Below the pieces are notes generated by a model, which was not told the origin of the DNA, ran no database searches, and saw nothing but the letters and a program-made list of their open reading frames with translations. A DNA stretch of 41,626 nt from Candidatus Saccharimonadota bacterium (lineage in GTDB: Bacteria > Patescibacteriota > Saccharimonadia > Saccharimonadales > Saccharimonadaceae), in assembly GCA_017536895.1 (NCBI GenBank), contig JAFWCN010000014.1, positions 1 to 41,626 on the forward strand, written 5' to 3'. The position numbers and the translations under genes were made by a program. Shown here piece by piece: positions 25,816 through 33,739 of this stretch (positions are counted from its first letter, which is position 1; the number at the start of each line of letters is the position of its first letter).

Positions 25816-27489
25816 TTATTTTCGATTCACGCGAACCGCTACTCCAGCTAAGACTGTCATTGCAATCAAAGTCGTAATCATAGCACTAAGATTTGCTGAA
25901 GAAGCTGAACTTTTTGTAATAGTTTCTCTACCAGTATCTGGAGCCTTAGTTCCTTTTGATGGCGCCAAAGTGTCCACATAGGCTACTGCAAAAGTCGAAA
26001 ACCTATCCGACATCACATAAATTACGCCGTCTATAATTTCATAGTCTTCACCTTCAACCAATATTGTTGCAGTTTCATCGCCTTCGTGATAAGCCACCAA
26101 ATAATACTGTCTTTCGAGACCATCAGCCGGTTTTTCTACTTTAGCAATCGCAAAAGTCAACTTACCATCTAGTTTATGTAATAAGCCAAACTGATCTCCA
26201 TCCTGCATCAAACCTACAGTTACGTCATAGTACCGAATGCTAGAAATCTTCACATTCTTGAGCGCTTCATCAATCTTAGCCATTGCTGCTTCATCGGTAG
26301 AGTCTTTGAAATTCACACCAGTACTAATCACAGCCCCAGATTTCATAGCATCTTTCAATGCATCGCCAGTAGACACGTACTCAGGACCAAAGACTTCTTT
26401 TTGATGGTCGGAAGCATCTTCCATGTTTTCCGGCAAACCTTCGTCGATTACATTGCGTACCGTACCAGATGCCACCTCATCTTCATCTCCCGCACCACTT
26501 TCTACGTCAAACACTGATACGTTGATGGTAGTTTCTACTGTTTTACCATCATAAGTTGCAGTGATTTTTATCGTAGTAGTACCAACAGCAACACCAGTAA
26601 CTACGCCATCCTCATCTACCGTAGCAACATTCTCATTATTCGAAGTGAATGTAAATGTTACTGGCGAAACAGATGAATCGATATAGGTTGGCACAATTGT
26701 GCTGGTCTTACCAGACATTACAACAACATCGTCAGCATCAACAGACTCCAAATTTGGTAGCACCGTAACGTTAACTATCTTTACTATTTTAGTATCGTAA
26801 GTAGGGGTTACCGTTACTGTAGTGGTACCGACAGCAACACCAGATATTACACCGGTATTATCGACAGTCGCAGTTGCCGTATCCCCCGATGCAAATGTAT
26901 AACTAGAAGTTGATCCGCTCGGCAAACTTACAGAAAGTGCAGCAGCAGAATCACCTTTCTTTACTTCTACATCAGTAGGTGACACTGTAACATTTTGTTC
27001 TGTCAATTTCGTCTCAACCTTCCACTCACTTCCGGCTTGATAGGCCTTGAGAGTAGTAGCTTTTACATATTTTGACGGGTCTGAAGCAAAAGTACCACCA
27101 GTAATCGTTAGTCTTCTCGTCGAAGCACTTATCGCCCCCGATACCTTACCTCCACCAACACCATCAGAAATAGTCAAACTGGAAGGAGTACCTTGCGTTA
27201 CAGTAATACCATTTGATACATTATTACCATTTAAATCAATATTAAAGTCATGAGTGTTGTGCGTTGATGGTATATTAATCGTGCCATTAATGTTTCCACA
27301 CAGCTTGATATTAGTTTGTCTGTTTTGAATCTTTTGTTGGAGCTCATTAAGGTTTGTCGGACCTTCAGAGCTAGGGCACGTTGCAGCATTTACTTCCTCT
27401 ATCATCATAGATGGAGCCACAGCAAACGACAGCGCCACTATCCCAACAATGCATAGACACCTCTTTAACTTTGATATTCTTTTAGACAT
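25816..27489 (-). CDS. Surface protein with two Ig-like (BIG_2) domains and sortase-type C-terminus
   Basis: The 557-residue protein has a signal peptide (1-35), an N-terminal region with short beta repeats (about 40-150), and two bacterial Ig-like group 2 domains. The domains are at about 165-245 and 248-335, each with TVDxxGVxxGVAVGTTT. A unique domain (about 350-510) precedes a C-terminal APDTG, a hydrophobic segment (AMITTLIAMTVLAGVAV) and RVNRK. The end resembles a sortase signal and matches that of the neighbouring surface protein. AAGGAGG lies 5 nt before the start; TATAAT at 27524-27529 with TTGCTA 16 nt upstream. The domains suggest adhesion. Confidence 0.85.
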   Translation of the reverse strand: MSKRISKLKRCLCIVGIVALSFAVAPSMMIEEVNAATCPSSEGPTNLNELQQKIQNRQTNIKLCGNINGTINIPSTHNTHDFNIDLNGNNVSNGITVTQGTPSSLTISDGVGGGKVSGAISASTRRLTITGGTFASDPSKYVKATTLKAYQAGSEWKVETKLTEQNVTVSPTDVEVKKGDSAAALSVSLPSGSTSSYTFASGDTATATVDNTGVISGVAVGTTTVTVTPTYDTKIVKIVNVTVLPNLESVDADDVVVMSGKTSTIVPTYIDSSVSPVTFTFTSNNENVATVDEDGVVTGVAVGTTTIKITATYDGKTVETTINVSVFDVESGAGDEDEVASGTVRNVIDEGLPENMEDASDHQKEVFGPEYVSTGDALKDAMKSGAVISTGVNFKDSTDEAAMAKIDEALKNVKISSIRYYDVTVGLMQDGDQFGLLHKLDGKLTFAIAKVEKPADGLERQYYLVAYHEGDETATILVEGEDYEIIDGVIYVMSDRFSTFAVAYVDTLAPSKGTKAPDTGRETITKSSASSANLSAMITTLIAMTVLAGVAVRVNRK

Positions 27490-27523
27490 TTTTTCCTCCT
27501 TAATCCCACTTTATAATACTCTC

Positions 27524-27551
27524 ATTATACACGATTATATATTTGTAGCAA
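27524..27551 (-). promoter_or_regulatory. Promoter of the Ig-like surface-protein gene
   Basis: TTGCTA (27546-27551), 16 nt, TATAAT (27524-27529) on the minus strand. It lies at the outer edge of the palindromic element that follows rpsH, so the surface gene is transcribed independently of the ribosomal operon. Confidence 0.6.
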
Positions 27552-27559
27552 CAATAAGC

Positions 27560-27754
27560 GTTTAGTAAAATCTAGTAAAGTGATTATTTGCTTTTTCGAA
27601 GTATTTGAAATCGCCCATATAAAAAATACAACTCTCCGGATTGTTGAGGAAACTGTAATTTCCGAAACAATCCGACGAGTGTTGTATTTTTTTATCTTGG
27701 CGCGTATTTCAACGCTGAGAAAAGCAAATAATTACTTTACTAACTTTACCAAAC
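27560..27754. repeat. Palindromic element at the 3' end of rpsH (class I copy B)
   Basis: The core TTTTTCGAAGTATTTGAAAT and GGCGCGTATTTCAACGCTGA matches copy A at 21580-21747. The inner stem (AAATACAAC with GTTGTATTT) and nested hairpins (CGGATTGTT/AACAATCCG; GGAAA/TTTCC) differ in sequence but fold alike. The outer arms are about 35 nt and pair imperfectly: 27560-27595 is an inverted copy of 27720-27754, which includes the last codons and TAA of rpsH. Confidence 0.82.
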
Positions 27755-28147
27755 CTTAACCAAGACTTCACCACCAAGGCGATTTTTCTTCGCCTCACGG
27801 CCAGTCATCAAGCCTTTTGAGGTAGATACAATTACCATCCCTCGTCCAGACTTAATCGTAGGTAGATCATCAGCCGATGAATAAACTCTTCGACCCGGCT
27901 TTGATACTTTCGAAATCTCGTTAATTTTGGCAGTCATACCTGGTTCGTTGATGACTATGTGAAGCATCCCGCGTGGCTCACCCTCGATAATATCAAATGA
28001 AGCCACATAACCGTTTTTAGCAAGCACTTCAACCACCCCAGCCTTCAATTTAGAAGTCGGGACGAGAATTTCGTTCTTGCCAACCATCACTGCATTACGA
28101 ATACGAGTAAGTAAGTCAGCGATTTGATCTGTAGATTGTAATGACAT
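27746..28147 (-). CDS. rpsH: 30S ribosomal protein S8 (uS8)
   Basis: The 133-residue protein has the S8 N-terminus (DQIADLLTRIRNAVMVGKNE) and C-terminal domain (GRGMVIVSTSKGLMTGREA ending KVW). It binds 16S rRNA helix 21 and in many bacteria represses the spc operon. Here it closes the first spc transcript, because the next genes on this strand encode surface proteins. Its terminal codons form one arm of a palindromic element. Confidence 0.97.
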   Translation of the reverse strand: MSLQSTDQIADLLTRIRNAVMVGKNEILVPTSKLKAGVVEVLAKNGYVASFDIIEGEPRGMLHIVINEPGMTAKINEISKVSKPGRRVYSSADDLPTIKSGRGMVIVSTSKGLMTGREAKKNRLGGEVLVKVW

Positions 28148-28164
28148 TTTTCTCTCCTTTCTCC

Positions 28165-28434
28165 TTACCAGCTACTCTTTGTTACGCCAGGAATTTCGCC
28201 TTTTGAAGCTTTTTCCCGGAAATTAATACGACTCAGTCCAAATCGGCGCATATAACCACGTGGACGACCGTCCAACATATCGCGGTTTTTTAACCGAGTT
28301 GGCGACGAATTACGTGGAAGCTTTTGTAAACCTTCAAGGTCACCAGCTGCTTTCAACGCCGCTCGCTTATCTTTATATTTTTCGTACATTTTGCGCCGTT
28401 TTTCGTCGCGGTTTACTGCAGATTTCTTCGCCAT
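28165..28434 (-). CDS. rpsN: 30S ribosomal protein S14 (uS14), zinc-free form
   Basis: The 89-residue protein has the S14 core ([20 protein letters not shown] and [16 protein letters not shown]). No CxxC pairs are present, so it is the C-minus, zinc-independent form. It sits in the 30S head. Start and stop abut rplE without a gap. Confidence 0.97.
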   Translation of the reverse strand: MAKKSAVNRDEKRRKMYEKYKDKRAALKAAGDLEGLQKLPRNSSPTRLKNRDMLDGRPRGYMRRFGLSRINFREKASKGEIPGVTKSSW

Positions 28435-29064
28435 CTACTTACCCTCCTTCTCAAACGGCATTCCGAAAAGCTCTAACAATTTTAGACTCCCTTTTCCTGA
28501 ACCATTTTTAATAATAAACGTTACTTCAAGACCATGAAGCACCGACGCATCCTCAAAAGTAATCTCAGGAAACACCGTCTGCTCCTTCAGGCCAAGACTG
28601 TAATTACCTTGTGCATCAAACGCCTTGCGTGAAACACCATGAAAATCCCGAACATGTGGCAAAGCAATGTTAATCAAGCGATCAACAAACTCGTACATCT
28701 TATCATTGCGAAGAGTCGTAAGATAGCCAACTGGCGCCCCCATCCCTTTACGAATCTTAAAGGTCGCAATCGACTTTTTAGCGAGTCTTGAAGTAGCTTT
28801 TTGACCAGTGATTTTTTCAATCGTCAAAGCCACTGTTTCAGTAAATTTCTTATCCTCACGTTTTTTACCTACACCTGAAGAAATAATCACTTTCTTCAAT
28901 TCTGGAACCTGGTTAATATTCTTTAACCCTAATTCCTTCATAAGCTTCGCCTTTAGCTCATTGTTATACAGAGCTTTGAGGCGTGGTTGTGCTATTGACT
29001 TAGCATCAGCTGACTTTTTAGCAGCCGGCTTCGTTGTCTTGGCAGCCGTTTTCTTTTCCGCCAT
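28435..29064 (-). CDS. rplE: 50S ribosomal protein L5 (uL5) with basic N-terminal extension
   Basis: The L5 core follows an N-terminal extension of about 25 residues rich in Lys and Ala (AEKKTAAKTTKPAAKKSADA). Core motifs include VPELKKVIISSGVGKKRED, the KIRKGMGAPVGYLTTLR segment and GNYSLGLKEQTVFPEI. It holds 5S rRNA and contacts P-site tRNA. At 209 residues it is about 30 longer than usual. Its start overlaps the rplX stop by 1 nt. Confidence 0.97.
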   Translation of the reverse strand: MAEKKTAAKTTKPAAKKSADAKSIAQPRLKALYNNELKAKLMKELGLKNINQVPELKKVIISSGVGKKREDKKFTETVALTIEKITGQKATSRLAKKSIATFKIRKGMGAPVGYLTTLRNDKMYEFVDRLINIALPHVRDFHGVSRKAFDAQGNYSLGLKEQTVFPEITFEDASVLHGLEVTFIIKNGSGKGSLKLLELFGMPFEKEGK

Positions 29065-29369
29065 TACTTAGCTCCTTTCTTTTTCTTATCTGTAGATTTC
29101 GCCTTCTTGTCAACTTTTTTCACAGCTGGCTTCACGGACTTTGCCGCCTCTACTAGCTTCAAATTCGACAAATCGATACCTACATGAATGGTTTTCTTAC
29201 CGCCAGCTGGATTCAAATACGATTTGCGCATATGGCGCTCGCGTACCTCAATACCTTCAAGGCATGCCTTGCCAGCCGCACGGTCAATCTTTACAATTTT
29301 AGCTTCTTTACCCTTGTTATCGCCGGAAATAACTAAAACTTTGTCGTTAATCTTCAAACTTTTACTCAT
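29064..29369 (-). CDS. rplX: 50S ribosomal protein L24 (uL24)
   Basis: The KOW motif is at the N-terminus (INDKVLVISGDNKGKEAKIV), and the segment GIEVRERHMRKSYLNPAGGK lies in the middle. A C-terminal tail of about 25 residues is almost all Lys, Ala, Val and Asp. It is an early assembly protein of the large subunit. It abuts rplN. Confidence 0.96.
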   Translation of the reverse strand: MSKSLKINDKVLVISGDNKGKEAKIVKIDRAAGKACLEGIEVRERHMRKSYLNPAGGKKTIHVGIDLSNLKLVEAAKSVKPAVKKVDKKAKSTDKKKKGAK

Positions 29370-29738
29370 TTATAGTACCTCCGGTGCTAAGCTAATAATC
29401 TTCGTAAAGCCAGCGTCACGCAACTCTCTCGGGATCGGGCCAAAGACACGAGTTCCCTTTGGAGTCTTATCTTCGTTTACAAGCACCGCTGCGTTTTCGT
29501 CAAATCGAATCGTTGAACCATCCGGACGACGAATTGGTGCTACCGTTCGCACAATTACCGCACGAACCACTGCTTTTTTCTTTACGTTACCAGTAGGTGA
29601 TGCTTCCTTGACTGAGCAAGTTACAATATCACCAACTCTAGCATATCGTGCACGAGTGCCACCGAGTACTCGAATTACTCCAAGCTCTTTCGCGCCCGAG
29701 TTATCGGCAACTTTTAGTCTACTTTCTTGCTGAATCAT
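29370..29738 (-). CDS. rplN: 50S ribosomal protein L14 (uL14)
   Basis: The 122-residue protein is of standard length with the signatures [20 protein letters not shown] and the C-terminal [20 protein letters not shown]. It lies at the subunit interface. It abuts both rplX and rpsQ, with no added tail, unlike several neighbours. Confidence 0.98.
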   Translation of the reverse strand: MIQQESRLKVADNSGAKELGVIRVLGGTRARYARVGDIVTCSVKEASPTGNVKKKAVVRAVIVRTVAPIRRPDGSTIRFDENAAVLVNEDKTPKGTRVFGPIPRELRDAGFTKIISLAPEVL

Positions 29739-30122
29739 TTAAGCCTCCTCCCCTTCTTTAACTTCGGCAGCCTTAGCGGCTTCTTCAGCGAGTCTAGCTT
29801 TTTCAGCTTTTGCTGCTACATCTGCACCAACCTTTTCAGCCTCATAAGCTTTGTGAACATCTTCTTTTAATTCTACAGTACCACGTGCCTTCTCGATCAC
29901 CTTTACCAAAGTATAAGCCTTGGTTTTGGAAATCGGCCGAGTTTCCGCGATTTCAACTCGGTCACCTTTTTTCGCCTCATTCTTCTCATCATGTGCAGTA
30001 TATTTACGAGTTTTCGTGTACTGCTTTCGATAAAGTGGGTGAGTTTCCCGATTTGCAATCGAGACGGTAATGGTCTTATCGCGCTTATCAGAAACCACAG
30101 TCCCAATCAAAGTGTGTGCCAT
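29739..30122 (-). CDS. rpsQ: 30S ribosomal protein S17 (uS17) with acidic/Ala-rich C-terminal tail
   Basis: The S17 core occupies about residues 1-85 (GTVVSDKRDKTITVSIANRE and GDRVEIAETRPISKTKAYTL). A tail of about 40 residues follows, rich in Ala, Glu and Lys and probably helical. S17 organises the 5' domain of 16S rRNA. It begins 1 nt after rplP, so rpmC (L29), which normally lies between them, is missing from this position; the tail does not resemble L29. Confidence 0.96.
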   Translation of the reverse strand: MAHTLIGTVVSDKRDKTITVSIANRETHPLYRKQYTKTRKYTAHDEKNEAKKGDRVEIAETRPISKTKAYTLVKVIEKARGTVELKEDVHKAYEAEKVGADVAAKAEKARLAEEAAKAAEVKEGEEA

Positions 30123-30123
30123 C

Positions 30124-30543
30124 TTAAAACTCCTCTTTCTTAATTATTTTACATTTTACCGGCAATTTGTGTGAAGCGAGACGTAATGCTTCACGTGCCT
30201 GCTCTTCAGTCACATCCGCAATTTCAAACATCACAGTTCCAGCCTTCACCTTCGCCACGTAAAACTGTGGCTCACCTTTACCGGAACCCATTTTTACGTC
30301 TAATGGTTTCTTCGAAACTGGTGTGTGTGGGAAAATTCGAATCCAAATTTTTCCACCACGCTTTACATAACGTGTAATTGCCTGACGAGCTGCCTCGATT
30401 TGCTTTGAGGTGACTCGTTCATTATCTAGCGACATCAAACCAAAGTCACCAAACGCTACAGTATTACAGCGCGTTGCGATGCCTTCGTTTTTGCCTTTTC
30501 GTACCTTGCGGTGTGGTACTTTCTTTGGTACTAATATAGCCAT
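30124..30543 (-). CDS. rplP: 50S ribosomal protein L16 (uL16)
   Basis: The 139-residue protein begins MAILVPKKVPHRKVRKGKNE and includes RAITRYVKRGGKIWIRIFPH and GKGEPQFYVAKVKAGTVMFE, the L16 core near the A-site tRNA. The frame extends upstream, but the start at 30543, 1 nt after the rpsC stop, gives the standard N-terminus. Confidence 0.97.
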   Translation of the reverse strand: MAILVPKKVPHRKVRKGKNEGIATRCNTVAFGDFGLMSLDNERVTSKQIEAARQAITRYVKRGGKIWIRIFPHTPVSKKPLDVKMGSGKGEPQFYVAKVKAGTVMFEIADVTEEQAREALRLASHKLPVKCKIIKKEEF

Positions 30544-30544
30544 T

Positions 30545-31171
30545 TTACTTTTCCCCCTTATAAATCCAAACTTTAACACCTACGATACCAGCAATAGTTG
30601 GAGCATGATGACAGTAAAAGTCAATATCAGCTCTCAGTGTATGTAGTGGCACCGAACCTTCGATGAATTTCTCACGGCGGCTCATTTCAGCCCCGTTAAG
30701 TCGTCCAGCCACCTCAATACGTACACCCTTGGCGCCCGCATTCATTGTGGACTGAAGTGCCATCTTAACAGCACGACGGAAATTCATTCGCTTGCCAAGC
30801 TGAAAACCAATATTTTCAGCTACTAGCTTAGCATTAAGCTCTGGTTTCTTAACTTCCTCGACGTTAATCCTAACTGGACCATCGACGATTTTCTCAATTT
30901 GCTTCTTTAATTCATTGATGCCCGAACCTTGCTTACCAATTACCGCCCCAGCTTTTGCTGTCGCAATTGTAATCGTAGTAAGATTAGCGGAGCGCTCAAT
31001 GCCTACCCGCGCAATTGTTGGTCGTGCTTTGAAGCGCTCTTCCACAATCTTGCGGATCTTGTCGTCTTCCACTAGCCAGTGACGAAAATCACTCTTGCGG
31101 GTAAACCACTTTGAGGACCAGTCTTTGCTGACCTGGAGACGGTAAGAGATGGGATTAACCTTCTGACCCAT
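30545..31171 (-). CDS. rpsC: 30S ribosomal protein S3 (uS3)
   Basis: The 208-residue protein begins with the invariant MGQKVNPISYRL and has a type II KH domain with the GxxG loop in GAVIGKQGSGINELKKQIEK. It forms the mRNA entry site. A longer open frame would add 38 Arg/Leu-rich residues encoded by the end of rplV out of frame; the start at 31171, 1 nt after rplV, is clearly right. Confidence 0.97.
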   Translation of the reverse strand: MGQKVNPISYRLQVSKDWSSKWFTRKSDFRHWLVEDDKIRKIVEERFKARPTIARVGIERSANLTTITIATAKAGAVIGKQGSGINELKKQIEKIVDGPVRINVEEVKKPELNAKLVAENIGFQLGKRMNFRRAVKMALQSTMNAGAKGVRIEVAGRLNGAEMSRREKFIEGSVPLHTLRADIDFYCHHAPTIAGIVGVKVWIYKGEK

Positions 31172-31172
31172 A

Positions 31173-31589
31173 TTACTTTTTCTCCTTTTTAGCTGCCGGC
31201 TTCTTAGTATCAGCCTTCTCAGCAGCCTTCTTAACTTTCTCTTCGCCTGCGACCTCAACAAATATGTTGGACGAAATGATTTCATACGGTAATGCGCGAC
31301 CCCGAGATGCTGGCTTGTAGCGGCGCATCCTGGTTCCGCTAGTTACAACGATTCTCGCAATCCGAATCGTCTTCGGATCAATCGAAACTTTCGAATTATT
31401 TAGTAAATTCGCATTTGCCGACTCTACAGCCTTCAAAACTGCTCTAGCAGCACGACGTGGTGTATGCTCTAGAATCACTACAGCATCTGCTACATAACGG
31501 TCACGGACCAATGCTGCGACAATGTTAGTCTTGCGTGGCTGTGAATCAACACCCTTGATATATGCATGTGCAAAATGTGTTTCCGCCAT
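31173..31589 (-). CDS. rplV: 50S ribosomal protein L22 (uL22) with Lys-rich tail
   Basis: The L22 core (about 1-112) includes the beta-hairpin that lines the exit tunnel (RIVVTSGTRMRRYKPASRGR). A tail of about 25 residues follows (EEKVKKAAEKADTKKPAAKK), typical of the basic extensions on neighbouring ribosomal proteins. Gap to rpsS is 2 nt. Confidence 0.97.
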   Translation of the reverse strand: MAETHFAHAYIKGVDSQPRKTNIVAALVRDRYVADAVVILEHTPRRAARAVLKAVESANANLLNNSKVSIDPKTIRIARIVVTSGTRMRRYKPASRGRALPYEIISSNIFVEVAGEEKVKKAAEKADTKKPAAKKEKK

Positions 31590-31591
31590 AA

Positions 31592-31885
31592 TTAGTTACC
31601 TCCCTTTGCTGCAGCAGCTTCCGCAGCCTTTTTACCACCATGACGGCGGAATTTACGAGTTGGCGCAAATTCACCAAGCTTATGACCAACCATGTTCTCT
31701 GAAATAAACACTGGGACATGAACCTTGCCATTGTGTACGGCAATCGTCCGACCTACCATTTCTGGTGAAATAGTTGAACTGCGTGCCCAAGTTTTGATCA
31801 CAGTACGATCTTCGCTGGAAAGTGCGGCAACTTTTTTCGCGAGTTTATAGTCTACAAATAGACCTTTCTTAAGACTCCTCGACAT
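31592..31885 (-). CDS. rpsS: 30S ribosomal protein S19 (uS19)
   Basis: The 97-residue protein starts [20 protein letters not shown] and contains the conserved [19 protein letters not shown], ending in a short Ala-rich stretch. It sits in the 30S head by the A site. The rplB stop overlaps its ATG by 1 nt (TAATG). Confidence 0.97.
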   Translation of the reverse strand: MSRSLKKGLFVDYKLAKKVAALSSEDRTVIKTWARSSTISPEMVGRTIAVHNGKVHVPVFISENMVGHKLGEFAPTRKFRRHGGKKAAEAAAAKGGN

Positions 31886-32721
31886 TATTTCCTCTTTCCT
31901 TCGTGGCGACTGCGCACGATCATTTTATTAGTTTTCTTATTGTGACGGGTACGATAGCCCAAAGTGAGCTGACCCCATGGAGTGCGTGGTGCTTTACCTG
32001 AACCATGACGACCACCGTCACCACCACCGTGTGGGTGATCCGTTGCGTTCATCACAACACCTCGTACCGTTGGGCGAATACCCTTGCGGCGCCTTCGACC
32101 TGCTGCGCCAATCTTCACATTCTGATGCTGAACATTTGAAACTGTACCAATCGAAGCTTCACAAGTCACCAATACTTTGCGAACTTCACCGGATGGCATC
32201 TTCAGGGTGGCATAGCCATCTTCCTTTGCCATGAGCTGAGCCGAAGCACCAGCTGCACGCACCATTTGTGCACCTTTGCCTGGAGTTAGTTCCACTGCAT
32301 ACACAAATGTACCTACCGGAATATTCTCAAGTGGCATTCTTGAAGAATCTTCTACTTCAATCTCTTTACCAGTTTTGAAAGTTGAACCTTTTGTCATCTT
32401 AGTGTCAGCCAAAACATAATAATATACACCGTTTTGGTCTTTCACTCGAGCAATTCGAGCTGAACGATTTGGATCGTACTCGATTTCCTCAACTGTAAAA
32501 GTAAGATCTGCTGGTAATTTATAGGTCATAATGCGGTAGTGACGCTTTACTCCGCCACCACGATGTCGCACTGTAATCCGACCCTGGTTATTCTTACCCG
32601 CTTGTTGCTTTTTCGCTTTAGTCAAAGCTTTCATCGGCTTCTTTGTCGTAATCTGATCAAAGTCCTGCGTCGTTTTCTGACGCTGCGCCGGTGTAATCGG
32701 GCGATATGCTTTAATTGCCAT
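31885..32721 (-). CDS. rplB: 50S ribosomal protein L2 (uL2)
   Basis: The 278-residue L2 is of standard length, with the peptidyl-transferase-proximal segment [20 protein letters not shown]. The N-terminal RNA-binding domain includes [21 protein letters not shown]2 is needed for subunit joining and tRNA binding. It overlaps rplW by 1 nt. Confidence 0.98.
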   Translation of the reverse strand: MAIKAYRPITPAQRQKTTQDFDQITTKKPMKALTKAKKQQAGKNNQGRITVRHRGGGVKRHYRIMTYKLPADLTFTVEEIEYDPNRSARIARVKDQNGVYYYVLADTKMTKGSTFKTGKEIEVEDSSRMPLENIPVGTFVYAVELTPGKGAQMVRAAGASAQLMAKEDGYATLKMPSGEVRKVLVTCEASIGTVSNVQHQNVKIGAAGRRRRKGIRPTVRGVVMNATDHPHGGGDGGRHGSGKAPRTPWGQLTLGYRTRHNKKTNKMIVRSRHEGKRK

Positions 32722-33137
32722 TACTTATTCTCCTTCCCTGCATTCTTGTCCGCCTTCTTAGCCTTCTTCTCAGCCTTCTTGGCTTCCTTTGCGCTGGTTT
32801 TCTTATCATCTTCTGGTTCTTCGAAAACTTTAATCGAATCACCTTTCTTTAGCTTTACATAAGCAAACTTCTTATCCTGACGGTGTGTAATACCTGGATA
32901 AGCATGTTTACCTTTGCTATATTTCGTCTTTTTGCCTTTGCGAACCAAAGTTCTTACATCGGTTACAGTTACGTTAAACTCTTTCTCAACTAGTTTCGCA
33001 ATTGCTTGCTTACTCATTGATTTCTTTACTGGAAAAACGTAAATCCGATTTGTTTGCTCAAGATAACTTTTCTCTGTCGCACGTGGTTCGAGCAAATGAA
33101 GATTCAAATTGACTTTGTTTGTAGTATTCTCCGCCAT
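32721..33137 (-). CDS. rplW: 50S ribosomal protein L23 (uL23) with Lys-rich tail
   Basis: The L23 core (about 1-95) shows LLEPRATEKSYLEQTNRIYV and a hairpin with GKKTKYSKGKHAYPG. A tail of about 40 residues made mainly of Lys, Ala, Asp and Glu follows. L23 surrounds the tunnel exit and docks trigger factor and SRP. Gap to rplD is 1 nt. Confidence 0.97.
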   Translation of the reverse strand: MAENTTNKVNLNLHLLEPRATEKSYLEQTNRIYVFPVKKSMSKQAIAKLVEKEFNVTVTDVRTLVRKGKKTKYSKGKHAYPGITHRQDKKFAYVKLKKGDSIKVFEEPEDDKKTSAKEAKKAEKKAKKADKNAGKENK

Positions 33138-33138
33138 T

Positions 33139-33738
33139 TTACTTCTCCTCTCCGATTAACCACTTTTCAGTCGCCTTAAGCGCTGCTTCCGAAAAGACAA
33201 TCGCGTCCGCATTCATAATGTCAAATACATTAAGATACGTCGCTTTTACTAACTTCACGTTTGGCAAATTGTTAGTCGAACGCAAAACTTCCGGAGTCTT
33301 GTCTGCTGCTACAGCCAAAACATTCTTACCTTCAAGCTTCAAATCTTTAAGAACCTTTACCGCATCCTTAGTTTTGCCAGTTAGTTTGACGTCCTTGTTT
33401 AACACAACTACTGCCTTGTCAGCATTCTTCATCGACAATGCTTGACGCACAGCGAGCAATTTCGAAGATCTAGCGATTTTCTTGGTAAAGTTTTCGTTGC
33501 CAGTGCGACCAAATGCCACACCACCATGTCGCCAAATTGGGTTACGAGTCGAACCAAAACGAGCACGACCGGTACCTTTTTGCCTCCACGGCTTCTTACC
33601 ACCACCGCGAACTTCACCCCGCTTCAAAGTTTTAGCATGTGATGAACGTGAATTAGCAAGATATGCATCGTAGCAGAGTTTCACGAGTTCGTGGTTTTCG
33701 ACCTTTAGGCCAAATACTTCCTTATTTAAAGTAGCCAT
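33139..33738 (-). CDS. rplD: 50S ribosomal protein L4 (uL4)
   Basis: The 199-residue protein contains the extended loop that lines the exit tunnel (GGGKKPWRQKGTGRARFGST, then RNPIWRHGG). In many bacteria L4 represses the S10 operon by binding its leader. A structured leader precedes rplC here, so the same logic is possible. Gap to rplC is 1 nt. Confidence 0.98.
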   Translation of the reverse strand: MATLNKEVFGLKVENHELVKLCYDAYLANSRSSHAKTLKRGEVRGGGKKPWRQKGTGRARFGSTRNPIWRHGGVAFGRTGNENFTKKIARSSKLLAVRQALSMKNADKAVVVLNKDVKLTGKTKDAVKVLKDLKLEGKNVLAVAADKTPEVLRSTNNLPNVKLVKATYLNVFDIMNADAIVFSEAALKATEKWLIGEEK

Positions 33739-33739
33739 A

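Noticed and set aside
21580-27754. The two class I palindromes as ends of one composite transposon carrying rplF to rplO and the surface genes
   Set aside because: Their outer arms differ, there is no transposase, and the enclosed genes include essential ribosomal genes in their normal order.
29739-30122. Fusion of L29 to the C-terminus of S17
   Set aside because: The tail is Ala/Glu/Lys-rich and shows none of the conserved L29 helical motifs.
30545-31285. S3 with an Arg/Leu-rich N-terminal extension
   Set aside because: The extension is the end of rplV read in another frame; MGQKVNP is the conserved S3 start.
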